From Patiria miniata (taxonomy: Eukaryota; Echinodermata; Asteroidea; Valvatida; Asterinidae), in NCBI RefSeq assembly GCF_015706575.1, contig NW_024037047.1, forward strand, positions 6,204,632-6,268,631: a DNA stretch of 64,000 nt. Direction: 5' to 3'. The position numbers and the translations under genes were made by a program. The notes beneath the pieces were generated by a model. That model was not told where the DNA came from. It saw only the letters and a program-made list of their open reading frames with translations, and ran no database searches. Positions 34,047 through 44,181 of the stretch are shown piece after piece. The first letter of the stretch is position 1; each line of letters opens with the position of its first letter.

Positions 34047-35549
34047 ATGGATAGTTCTCAGGCTGAGGTAAACTTGACTGATCTGCCACAGGAGCTTAAG
34101 GAGCACATATTTCGCTATCTGACAGCTACAGATCTCTGCCACGTGGCAGTGTGTAATAGAATCTTGAGAGAATCGACCAATCAAGATGCCCCCTGGCGCT
34201 TTCTTTGTCAAAAGAAAGGATGGGAGCGCTACGGCAAAATTTGCGATCTTTGCAAAGTGCCTCCGTTTAAACCTACCCACAAAGATCAAAAGTTGGGGGA
34301 AGGGGGCGCTCCTACATTCCCTGTCGATGCAGTTGTAACCGGTTCAGACCGACATGAACTAGTGGCTAAATGTAAATGGAAGGAGGTCTACATGAAAGCG
34401 AGGCACCTGGAAGAAAACTGGAAGAACAAGCGCTTCTACACATCATCGTTGGAATTATGTTCAATCAGAGATGGACGAAGCAGTTCTACAGTTGGAAGAC
34501 TTGTTTATCCCCGAGTGTCTAGTCTAGCATATGAAGGACACTGTGTAGCTGCCGGTAAATCGTATGGTACTTTAGAGATCTGGGATATGTCCATCGGAAA
34601 AGGTCAACTCATCCAAGTAGACATCAGTGAATCTCCAGAAGCACTGAAGATGGAGCACGGCATCATAGCTGTGGGATGCAAGGACGGTAAGATTCGTACT
34701 TTCTCCGCCCAGACTGGAGAGCAGCTGCAAGTCATGTCGGGGCACAGTCTGGCCGTGTATCATCTCTTCTTCGATGGAGAGACAGTCGTTAGTGTTGCTC
34801 GAGCTGGGGAGTTTAACCGTTTTAAGTATCCTCCGTTTGGGGATAATGAAGTATATAAGGACAGTGACATACGGGTCTGGAGTGCTGCGGACGGTGCCTC
34901 TCGCTGTATTCTACAGACAGGCCACGAATCGACAACCCTGATTCACATTGACTACAAGGACAAGATGGTAGCCGGTGCGTACAGCGATAACAAGATTCGT
35001 ATATGGGATATACTCAATGGTTCTGGCATGCACAAAATCGATTGTTGCATGAACAAACTGACTTCCTGCCATCTAGGGAATGGTATCGTCATCGGTGCTT
35101 CCAAAGATTTTATTGTGAAAATATGGGAACTCAAATCTTCGGAGTGCATCAAGACATTCGATGTTCTTGAATGGCTCCCGTCGAATTCAAACCTTTCCCA
35201 TGAAGATGTTTACTACATGTTCAGTGACTTGTTGCTCGTCGTAGCGACATTGCATAGTGGGTTTTACATTATGAATCTGAATGGGGAACGACTCTTTACA
35301 TGTCCTCATCGTGATGTTATACCTGTCTGTTTTAGGGGTAATAAATTGCTGACATGGCACCGCAATACAAAGATGTACGAACTGCGGATCATTGACCCCA
35401 CAGAGCGCGAGGATAGTAGCACTTCCAAGACTAAAGCATTACCAATCCTTGGGAAAGCGCAGTTCGCATGTGCTTGGATGAGCGATACCAAACTGGTCTT
35501 TCAGGTACAGCAGGGATCTACGCACGTTTTTGTTCGTTGCTACTGGTGA
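34047..35549 (+). CDS. F-box/WD40 protein D (SCF receptor)
   Basis: 500 aa, single coding exon; ATG 34047 in AGCAATGG. F-box about 9-50 (LPQELKEHIFRYLTATDLCH), ICDLCKVPPF, then the linker and WD40-like blades (GTLEIWDM, GKIRTFSAQTGEQLQVMSGH, DSDIRVWSAADG, SDNKIRIWDILNG, DFIVKIWELKS), ending VRCYW. It is the only copy in which the linker patch GSDWPGLVDTCKW reads GSDRHELVAKCKW, a cluster of changes in an otherwise fixed segment. The ending CYW also departs from the family HYW. Variable loop: RAGEFNRFKYPPFGDNEVYK. Tail repeats the family motif CAWMSDTKLVFQ. Promoter and 5' UTR intron lie upstream in the same unit. Confidence 0.93.
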   Translation: MDSSQAEVNLTDLPQELKEHIFRYLTATDLCHVAVCNRILRESTNQDAPWRFLCQKKGWERYGKICDLCKVPPFKPTHKDQKLGEGGAPTFPVDAVVTGSDRHELVAKCKWKEVYMKARHLEENWKNKRFYTSSLELCSIRDGRSSSTVGRLVYPRVSSLAYEGHCVAAGKSYGTLEIWDMSIGKGQLIQVDISESPEALKMEHGIIAVGCKDGKIRTFSAQTGEQLQVMSGHSLAVYHLFFDGETVVSVARAGEFNRFKYPPFGDNEVYKDSDIRVWSAADGASRCILQTGHESTTLIHIDYKDKMVAGAYSDNKIRIWDILNGSGMHKIDCCMNKLTSCHLGNGIVIGASKDFIVKIWELKSSECIKTFDVLEWLPSNSNLSHEDVYYMFSDLLLVVATLHSGFYIMNLNGERLFTCPHRDVIPVCFRGNKLLTWHRNTKMYELRIIDPTEREDSSTSKTKALPILGKAQFACAWMSDTKLVFQVQQGSTHVFVRCYW

Positions 35550-35789
35550 AAGAATCAATTCTTTCAATGTCAGAGTGATGCATGGTTGTCATGACAGTTA
35601 TTTGATATTTGACTCTTATAATCAACTGCTTGCGTACTTAGGTCACATCCATTTGCGAAATTAGAACGGTTTGCCGTTTCAGTACAGTTTGTTGTGTATG
35701 AGATCTCGGTTGCGACCGCTAGATGATGATGATGACAGTGTAAGAAAACGCATGAAAACTTGATAATAGAAAACAGTCAATGTTTTTCA

Positions 35790-36031
35790 ATGGACACATA
35801 TCCGCAAGGGCCCCCCCCCCCCCGGAAAAGCAAAACAAAGAAATAGAAAAAAACAGAATAAGAAAAAAAAGAGAAAAAAAGAGGGAAAAGAGGCGCGAAG
35901 TCATAGTGGTGTAAATTTAATGAGTTTGCGGGGGGGGGGGGCAAATGTCGAGAATATGTTGAGAAATACAGGAATTGTTTGGGAAAAATATGTTTTGCCC
36001 CCCTCTAGAAAAAATCCTGGCGACGCCCATG
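35790..36031 (-). mobile_element. hAT-type MITE with G/C runs, diverged copy
   Basis: The right end TTTTTTCTAGAGGGGGGCAAAA-type sequence with GGCGACGCCCATG is the inverse of the element at 22987-23174, and CCGCAAGGGCCCCCC at the left matches its other end. The left boundary is approximate and no clean 8-bp duplication is seen. It replaced part of the gene D 3' flank. Confidence 0.6.
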
Positions 36032-37390
36032 ATGTGTTGTAAATAAGACATTCTATTTGATCTTATGGAGAGGGCGCACGTACCTGATGCCGGGCCTAAT
36101 GTGCATACTGCAGAAGGGCTAGCAGTTTAGAGTAGACAAACTGCTTAGTTTTACTCAGACTAACTTCATCATTATTTATGTAATTTTAGGCAAGAAAAAA
36201 ATGTATTTCTGTAAAAAAACACAACCCGGTGTCACAATCATTTACAAGAATATGCAAAGACAGTAACAATTTCAAATAATAAATGGTCTAGTCATTTTAA
36301 TTGATAATCGTTAAGTCATTTTAATTGATATAACAGTCCTCGGTTTTATACGGTTTGAAGTGGTTTTTGGATCCATCGACACTTTCCTCAAATTTACGTT
36401 TCTAAATACATTTCCATAACATAAAAAATCAGCAATCAATGTAATTTGTTCAGAAAAGTCAGTGCAAGAAACAAAACAAAGTTACTGATCTATTTTTGTT
36501 TGTCTATAACTGTGCCCTACAGCCGGTACCTGATTTTTGGATGTCAGGGTTTATAAAATCGTGAAGTATAAAATAAATTCCCCGTATTGCCACATATTAT
36601 ACAGTCGAACGCTGATAAGAAGAGTACTGTTAATACCACATCGTGCTTGTAACAAACAAAAATTTTAGGTCCCAAGTCTTTGTTTTTCTTAGTTTTCCAT
36701 TACTGTCAATACAAGTCAGGTTCCAGTTATAACAAGGTAAAATCCCAATGACCTTGTAGGTGTTCGAATGTACCTACGCTTTCTTAGTTCATGTTCAAAT
36801 ATAACTCGGACAGTATGACAGAGGGGTCTTAGTATTTGTGTGCGTGGCAACTGAATGATCATTGGTAGACGGCAAGTGTAACAATTAAATCCAGCTCAGT
36901 AAGTCTAAGCAATATCAGCATTATGAGTAAAGAAGTCATTTTACACACAGACTCGATCACAGTTAGGCCTACCAGTACCGTTGTCACATGAAAATCCGAC
37001 TCCTATGAAAATTGGACCCCTATTTCCCTATTATTGGTTGATCCCTCGCACGTGACAGGTCACTCTCCCCAAACGATCCTAAAAATAGCATAGTATCTAC
37101 TCACGCGTGCGCAATAATACCAATGAGTCCACATTTCATGGAGTCGGATATTCACGCTACACCGCCTTTTCCTAACGTGTCACCCAATCGTCCTTGACTT
37201 ACTGTCTATATAGAAGTATTTTATTTAATGGCTGATAGGCTCGATACAGCAGGATGCCGGCGGACTGTTTTTCCTGTACTCTCTAAAGGTTATTTTTTAA
37301 GTGACGTCGAGGGCAACCTTGCCACCGACATGCCCTTTGTCTTGAACAATGCGAAGTACAAATATATGGGTTTTTTTTGGTACTACTGAA
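36032..37390. other. Array flank before gene E
   Basis: Shared unit landmarks: GGAGAGGGCGCACGTACCTG (36068), TCCTCGGTTTTATACGGTTTG (36335), and TGCCACCGACATGCCCTTTG (37320). About 36050-39550 corresponds to about 57380-60500, i.e. the duplication that made genes E and G. Nothing else is coding. Confidence 0.55.
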
Positions 37391-37391
37391 G

Positions 37392-37430
37392 TACAAAGGA
37401 TCGCATCAGTCAAGTTATTTCAGTTTGCCA
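37392..37430 (+). promoter_or_regulatory. Putative core promoter of gene E
   Basis: TACAAAGGATCGCATCAG replaces the TATAAAGGGTGACGTCAG of other units, so both TATA and CRE are weakened. TTTCAGTTTGCC is intact, with predicted start at 37422, 30 bases after the TATA position. Confidence 0.55.
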
Positions 37431-37710
37431 GTTGAAATATACCCTCTGACATTATAGTAGGTTCCGGTTTATACATCGCCATGTTTACTCAACTTCTCAC
37501 GCCGAACTTGGAATTGACAGAAAGTTGTCCTTCGATTTAGTTAATATTCTCGAAGACCAGCCAAGTTTCTCTTTGTACTCATCTTACTCATCGATCGACT
37601 CTTATTTACAAGTGCTAACCTTTCTCATTGACTAAATCACTTAGTGTGACTTGCTCAAATCCGGGACCATCATTGCTATGCCTGCCCAGCTTTGTTTTTA
37701 CGTCGGAGCG

Positions 37711-37848
37711 GTAAGATGTATCTTTGAGTCAATATGTTAAATTATTGAGAATTTGTTTGGTAAAGCATATATATGTCAGCATCTTCAAGTTTTATTGTGA
37801 ATCGTTTGCACACACTCGATCAATATAATTGATTGTGTATGTTTACAG
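37711..37848 (+). other. 5' UTR intron of gene E
   Basis: Donor CGGAGCG/GTAAGATG and acceptor TGTGTATGTTTACAG/ATG give a 138-base intron. The predicted 5' UTR exon runs from 37422 to 37710. Confidence 0.75.
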
Positions 37849-37875
37849 ATGAATTGCTGCAGGTGGATTTGTCGG

Positions 37876-39423
37876 ATGGAGACCGATGCTTCTGAGGCTG
37901 ATCACAGAACATTTACATATCAGTTAACTGATGGAGTAAACTTGGCTGATCTGCCACAGGAACTTAAAGCGCGTATATTTCGTCATCTGACTGCTACAGA
38001 TCTCTGTCGTGTGGCATTATGTAATCGAATCTTGAGAGAAACGGCTAATGACGATGATCTGTGGCACCGTCTTTGTCAAAGCCAAGGATGGGAGCGCTAC
38101 GGTACAATGTCCGATCTTTGCAAAGAACCTCCATTTAAACCAACGTCAAAGGAGCACAAGACGGGCGAAGGGGGCGCGCCTACGTTCCCGGTCAATGCTG
38201 TTGTGACCGGTTCAGACTGGCCTGGACTGGTGGATACATGTAAATGGAAGGAAGTCTACATGAAAGCGAGGCACCTGGAAGAAAACTGGAGGAACGAGCG
38301 CTTCTACACCACGTTATTTGATTTAAGCTTAATCAACGACAAAGAAAACGTTTCTTCGTCTAATAGTGATAACTATGCTTACCTTCAATTGATACTTAAT
38401 ATCGCTGTGGAAGGTGACTGTCTTGTTGCCGGTTCCTGGCACAGAACCTTAGAAGTGTGGGATATGTGCAGCAAGAAACGTCAGCACCTCATCCAACTCG
38501 ACATCAGTGAAGATTCAGAAGCCCTGAAGATGAAGGATGGCATCGTAGCTGCGGGTTGTAAGGACGGTAAGATTCGTACCTTCTCCGCCCAGACTGGAGA
38601 ACAGCTGCAAGTCATGTCAGGGCATCGTCTGGCCGTGTCTCAACTCTTCTTCGATGGAAAGACAATCGTTAGTGTTGCTCAAAAGCAGCCTTCATTATGG
38701 GGTTATGATGATAGCGTGGACGCAGACAGTGACATACGAGTCTGGAGTGCAGCAAACGGTGCCTCTCGCTATGTCTTACAGAGTGGCCACGAAGCGACAA
38801 GACTGCTTCACCTCGACTACAAGGAAAAGATCGTAGCTGGTGCGTACAACGACAACATAATTCGCATATGGGATGCACGCAGTGGTTCTTGCATGCAGGA
38901 TATTGCTTGTGGTATGAACAAATTGACTTCCTGCCATCTAGGGGATAGTATTGTCATCGGCGCATCCAAAGATTTCATCGTGAAGATCTGGGAACTGCAG
39001 TCTTGGGAATGCATCAAGACATTTGATGTACCTCTTCATCGAGGGATACAATTATCTTCTCCCTATGAACAAGCAAAGTACATGTATAGTGATGGGTTGC
39101 TCATTGCTGTTACATTACATAATGGGCTTTACATTTTGAATCTGAATGGGGAACGACTCTTGATTGATGGTCGTGGTACAGTGCAACCTCTCTCCCTCAA
39201 GGGCAATAAGCTGCTTACATGGAGTAGTGAAGACGGATGGTACGGCGGACTGTGGCTTTTCTACCCAATGAAAAGCGCGGATGGTAAGGCACAAGGCAGT
39301 TCGAAGACAGTACAATACGTAGGGCAAACGCACGTCGCATGTGCTTGGATGAGCGATACCAAAATGGTCTATCAGGGCATGTATGGCTTCCCTACGTATG
39401 TTTCCGTCCGTCACTATTGGTGA
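37876..39423 (+). CDS. F-box/WD40 protein E (SCF receptor)
   Basis: 515 aa from ATG 37876, chosen because METDASEAD aligns with the MATSQAEV start of gene C. An in-frame ATG at 37849, the first codon of the exon, would add nine residues (MNCCRWICR) and falls in what is UTR in other genes. An N-terminal extension of about 16 residues (HRTFTYQLTDGV) precedes the F-box at about 25-67 (LPQELKARIFRHLTATDLCR). Then come SDLCKEPPF, the standard linker, WD40-like blades (RTLEVWDM, GKIRTFSAQTGEQLQVMSGH, DSDIRVWSAANG, NDNIIRIWDARSG, DFIVKIWELQS) and the ending VRHYW. Variable loop: QKQPSLWGYDDSVDA. Gene G is a near-identical duplicate. An AATAAA at 40010 is a candidate poly(A) signal. Confidence 0.93.
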   Translation: METDASEADHRTFTYQLTDGVNLADLPQELKARIFRHLTATDLCRVALCNRILRETANDDDLWHRLCQSQGWERYGTMSDLCKEPPFKPTSKEHKTGEGGAPTFPVNAVVTGSDWPGLVDTCKWKEVYMKARHLEENWRNERFYTTLFDLSLINDKENVSSSNSDNYAYLQLILNIAVEGDCLVAGSWHRTLEVWDMCSKKRQHLIQLDISEDSEALKMKDGIVAAGCKDGKIRTFSAQTGEQLQVMSGHRLAVSQLFFDGKTIVSVAQKQPSLWGYDDSVDADSDIRVWSAANGASRYVLQSGHEATRLLHLDYKEKIVAGAYNDNIIRIWDARSGSCMQDIACGMNKLTSCHLGDSIVIGASKDFIVKIWELQSWECIKTFDVPLHRGIQLSSPYEQAKYMYSDGLLIAVTLHNGLYILNLNGERLLIDGRGTVQPLSLKGNKLLTWSSEDGWYGGLWLFYPMKSADGKAQGSSKTVQYVGQTHVACAWMSDTKMVYQGMYGFPTYVSVRHYW

Positions 39424-41047
39424 AAGAATCAAGTCATTCAATTTGAGAGGATAGCTGACTGATGATGACATTCGGGATGATGAAGATGTACATTTTGTGA
39501 TTGTGATGATGGCTATGACATTTATTGTATAGCCTGCATGTATTTACCCACCGCTTGCATAATTAGGTCACGTCCAAAAGTCAGTTGGGAAAATGGAAAC
39601 GGTAGACGGTTTGAGTACAGTATACAGAAACACATATTGAATATAGAGAACATTCAACCTGGTGGTTTTTAAAAGGAGCTTTTTCCCAAATTTTGATGGG
39701 TGACTGAATACAAAAATACATTCAAAAGTTACGCTGAATATTCGGGAAGTACATTCAATGCATTGCCTATGTTCCGTTCTTTATTTCTGTTGAAATCAAG
39801 AATGGTATTGGTTATGATGTTGAAAACGCTGTGTTCATTGTATAATTATATTGATGTATATCATAGTTAGAGTCATGGTGAGGGTCTTTACAGCAGTTCC
39901 AACTCCACTCGTCATGAAACGTTAGGTTGATGGAACCAAAATCTTATATTGTAATTTTGACCACATAAAGGTGATGCATGGATGCATGAAACCCGGAATG
40001 TAAATAAATACGACTCATGTATATCTCAAAATACTTCCAAGTGTATTTTTTTGATATTTCAAACATATCTTCAATTGTAATATACCAAAGAAGAGGACAC
40101 TGTACTCGGATGTGAAGTTTGCTCAGAAATTAACGATTACATGTTGGTGTAGTACTTACATCATGTATATATGTTTGCTTAAACAATGTTATATCATACA
40201 CTGTCAACAAAAACCTGGTCAGACAATTATTCCAACATTATTACGCATCATGTGTTGTAAACTAACCTTTCCTTAATCTCATCGGGAGGGCGCCCTTGAC
40301 GCCTAACAATTTTCAAAGTGGAGAAAGGATACAAATTCAGTTTAAACAATCTGCTTGATTTTTCGCAGCCCAAACTGTATTTATTTTAATTTATTGTAAC
40401 TTGTTTAAAGAACAATAATCTGTACAAATTTGGGGTTCAACTTCTTACATAAGGAGGAATTGTGCTGACAATACAAAGCTTCAATTAATACAATGGACAA
40501 GTCTCAATGTCCTTGGTTTGTAACGTGTTGAAGTGGTTTTAGGCCCATCAACTATTTACCTAAATAATCATTTCTATCTCTATTTCCGCAATAGACAAAA
40601 ATCAATATCAGAAAAAAAATCAACTTTATACCGCAGACCTGATTTCTGCCAGGATGTCTAGGTTAAAAAAGAAAAGAGCCAAAACTTGTATTTAAAAATA
40701 GATTTGCTGTTTTGCGACCTATTCAACCCTATTTTCAAAGTTCATGTTCAAATCAAACTGCTTGTGAGACTATATATCTGCTTACTAGGGGCTAAATCTT
40801 TGGGGAATGCAAGTTTAGGCGAAGCAATTTTATCATGCCCAAAGATCATCATCTTACATGCTGTGTGTTTATCTACGAAAGAGCAAAGGCCAAGTTTTCC
40901 TAACCTCAGCCAAATAAAACCATTCGTCCGTGACATTATTATATTTCCCTGTGTTGGCATACTGATGAAAAAAAGTGTACGTATAGGCTTAATACAGCAG
41001 GCTGGTGGATTTCTTTCCCCGCATTTTTCCGTATTGTCGAGTGCAAA
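39424..41047. other. 3' flank of gene E and next unit's 5' flank
   Basis: Contains 3' UTR-like blocks (CATTCAACCTGGTGGTTTTT at 39653, GGAACCAAAATCTTATATTG at 39938, AATAAA at 40010), then the unit marker GGGAGGGCGCCCTTGAC (40287). No other gene. Confidence 0.55.
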
Positions 41048-41990
41048 CCTTGGCAACAACATGCCTTTTTGTTTTGAACAATGGAAAAAAATATTTTGCA
41101 CCACCAATGAATATTTATAAAGGGTGACGTCAGTAGATCGCTTTCAGTTTGCCTTGGCAACAACATGCCTTTTTGTTTTGAACAAAGGAAACGAATAGTT
41201 TGAACCACCAATGAATATTTATAAAGGGTGACGTCAGTAGATCGCTTTCAGTTTGCCAGACTGAAACATCCTTGTGCAAGCACTGTAGTGTCCGCGATAT
41301 GTATGATTGCGTGTATTATTCACTGCAAAACTCATCAGCGACATGTTAACACACTGAACTTGGTTTTGACAAAAAGCATTTCTTCTTTCTAAATTGCTGC
41401 TCCAAGAGGAGGCAGTGTTCTCTTACTGCACTGATCGACTGACTGTTACTTGTAATGAAGACTAGAGTAGTTACCTTTCTCACTGACTGCCACTCATCGT
41501 GACTTGCAAAGATCTGGGACCATCATTACTATATGCCTTCATATAGTCTTTTTTGAAAGTTGGAGCGGTAAGTTGAATTTATTGGTTAGTTGCTTTATCC
41601 ACATATATTGTGTTTTGCGTTAGATTCATAGCAACACGTTAATGCTTTGTTGTTACTATTGAGAAAATAAAGTAGCTAACATTCGATCAATACTAACCAT
41701 TATTACTATTATTATCATTATTTATTCAGCAATTACAAACACGATCAACAAAACAGAACAACAATACAGAATAACAATACAAAACACTATTTGTAGATGA
41801 GCTTGGAGTAGCAAACACAAAGTAATTACTGTGATCCGTAGACCTGCTACCCCTCATCTAAAACATAATTGATTTACTATGTACAAATGGATATTGTTGT
41901 GGGAAAATTTGTCGGTTCGCAATGGATACTTCTCAGGCTGAAGTAAAATTGTCTGTTAAGGTGAGTCTTTTCCAGTATATGACTAACATT
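41048..41990 (+). pseudogene. F-box unit reduced to promoter, 5' UTR and start
   Basis: This unit has two tandem copies of the core promoter (TATAAAGGGTGACGTCAG at 41116 and 41220, each with TTTCAGTTTGCC exactly 30 bases on). It then has the 5' UTR exon with donor GGAGCG/GTAAGT (about 41567) and ATG 41922 in GCAATGG (MDTSQAEVKL). After about 12 codons the homology stops, and from about 42080 the sequence is the 3' flank of a unit (CATCGAGGGGACGCCCTTGA). The F-box and propeller are deleted. A sequence without array homology (about 41690-41870) also interrupts the 5' UTR intron, whose acceptor is lost. Confidence 0.8.
41116..41257 (+). promoter_or_regulatory. Duplicated core promoter (two tandem copies)
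   Basis: A block of about 104 bases, from GGCAACAACATGCCTTTTTG through TTTATAAAGGGTGACGTCAG to TTTCAGTTTGCC, occurs twice (about 41051-41153 and 41154-41257). Predicted starts are at 41146 and 41250. These are the best-preserved TATA, CRE and initiator sets in the window. Confidence 0.7.
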
Positions 41991-42079
41991 GTATTGTGTT
42001 TTAACCCATAGTCATTTTATGCTTGAAAAAAAAAAAGAACCCACCTTGACAGACAATTTTTCAACTTTTTATTTGTTGT

Positions 42080-42800
42080 CTTGTGATCTTGACTCTCATC
42101 GAGGGGACGCCCTTGATACAGGGCCAATTTTTTCTCAGTTGTGAAGAGATTATAATCCAGTGTAAACATACTGCTAAATTTTACTTAGCCAGCATTTCTC
42201 TGTAATTATATTTAATGTAATTTCGGGGAAATGTTACCGCGAACCAATCGTATTTCTGTAAAATAAATATATTATAGGAGGATTTGCCCCGACAATACAG
42301 TTTCAAATAATCTAATGGTCAAGTCATTTAATTTATACCATCGTCCTCGGTTTTTAATTAGCGGTTTGACGTGGTTTTATGTCCATCGACAGCTTCCACT
42401 CATATTTATATTTTTATTAAAAAACAAAAAGGAAAAAAATCAGGAATGCAAATCATCGATGTTATTTGTTCTGGGCAGACGAGGCCTCACGAAGAATAAC
42501 CAAAAAGTCGGTGCAAAAAAAATAATAATAACAACCCCATTATATTTTGTTCAACTCTAGCTATATACCTGTGACACCTGAAGCCGCGAGACTGATTTCT
42601 TGATGTCTGCATTAAAACACAATTATTGAACTACAAATTGTCTGTATTGCAGTCTACATACTATACTGTTTCCAAGTTCATGTTCAAATACAATTGACTG
42701 TGAAAATGTATGACTAGGGGTGTCTCATTATTTGTTATGAAGGAACTTATGCAACAGTAATGTCACCATGCGAAAGAAAATCATCCTACAATCTGTCTAT
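42080..42800. other. Array flank after truncated unit
   Basis: Unit landmarks: GAGGGGACGCCCTTGATACA (42099), GTCCTCGGTTTTTAATTAGC (42345), CCTGAAGCCGCGAGACTG (42578), ACTGTTTCCAAGTTCATG (42665), ATGTATGACTAGGGGTGTCTC (42707). No gene. Confidence 0.55.
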
Positions 42801-42801
42801 T

Positions 42802-43147
42802 AGACCCCAAAAAAAATATAGGTCTCTGGTCAGACCTAGTTCTAGAATTGACGCGGCCACGCGGCTTTTTTTTTTTTGCTTTTTTTTCTTTTTCTTCAAG
42901 CTTGGATTGTACAGACAAGGAGGGGTACTATACGCTACTTTGCTTTTTTGATGTCCTCATGTACAATGGTGCCTCCATAATTTGCCTTGGTGCTTTCGAC
43001 CATTTGCCTTGGTGCAATTTCCCATTCCTTGGTACTCTTTGGTAAAAAAAAATGAGGAGGTGCGGAAATAGAGGGCGCTGTTGGAGCTACCGCGGAACAT
43101 TTTGGGAAAAAAGATCGACGCGCATGATTAAAATTTTTGTTTTGGCC
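42802..43147. mobile_element. Possible Harbinger-type MITE
   Basis: TTA/GACCCCAAAAAAAATA on the left and TTTTTGTTTTGGCC/TAA on the right are reminiscent of the GGCC family at 6161, but the inverted ends are short and diverged. Confidence 0.35.
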
Positions 43148-43305
43148 TAATGCACAAAAAAGCAAAGACTGCCTTTTCGTAATCGCAGCCCAATATAACC
43201 ATTCATTCATGCTGTAGGCCCTTTTTAATTCCAGATGTCGTTATATTGACAGACTGTTGGAATACAACAGGCTGCTGACAAAAAAGCACAAGGGCTTGAT
43301 GCAGC

Positions 43306-43634
43306 CAAGGGAGGATCCAGAACACAATTTTTTTTGGGGGGGGGGGCCAAAAGAAATTTGGTCCCCCAAAAAGTGGGTCCAAAAAATTACGGCGTGGGGC
43401 TCGGGGTCCGCCTAAAGGGCCCTAAATATTTTTGGATTCATGATGCTCTGTGGTGCGATCTGAGGCAATTTCTGACCACTTTAACCAATGTTTTTTGACG
43501 AAAAGATGGTGGTGTACTCATGTCCTGCCCTTATTGCGACGTCACATGAAAACAATTAAAAAATTGGTTTCGATTTGGGGGGGGGGGGGGAATGGCCCCC
43601 TTTGCCCCCCTCCCCCCCCCCCGATCCGCCCTTG
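43306..43634. mobile_element. hAT-type MITE, GGATCCAG family, copy 2
   Basis: Ends CAAGGGAGGATCCAG and CCGATCCGCCCTTG with a perfect 8-bp target duplication GATGCAGC (43298-43305 and 43635-43642). The interior matches 29539-29847 (GGTGCGATCTGAGGCAATTT, AAAAGATGGTGGTGTACTC). Confidence 0.88.
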
Positions 43635-44181
43635 GATGCAGCAGGCTGTTGGCATTTGTCACCTGTATTTTCACCTGTGTTTCTGAGTGCCATCCGTTAT
43701 GTAGTACTTTGGAGCAAAAAGGGTCATTAGATCTCATGCAACCAGAAGGGACCGCGATATACATGTAGAGGTGCGTTTTTGATCCGCTGCAAAGCGACAC
43801 ATGCAGCGCCATGTTTAATATCATTGTCCTTCAACGAACTAGATGTCATCAAAAAGGCTGTTTTGCTTTCTTGCTGTGCTGGGTCCAAGAGGGCCAAGCA
43901 AACGTTCTCTTATGTCGCACGGATCGACTGACTGTCATTGGCAATTAGGACAAGAGGTTAACTAGACTGTCTCACCAACTGACTGTTACTTTTTGTGACT
44001 TGAACAGGCTTGCCCAGTTTTGCTTTGAAGATTGGAGTGGTCGTTTAAATTTATCGTTCAGTAGTCAACAGAATTCATTTGTCGTTATTTTGGACGAGCT
44101 AAAGCGTACATTAACTTTGATGAATCTTTTTGATTTTGCTATTTACAGATAGATTGATGTGGTTGGCTTTTTCGGTCGGCA

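Noticed and set aside
37849-37875. Upstream in-frame ATG as start of gene E (and 58781 for gene G)
   Set aside because: It is the first triplet after the splice site and aligns with UTR (ATA or ATC) in the paralogues; the second ATG aligns with the family start. It remains possible as an alternative.
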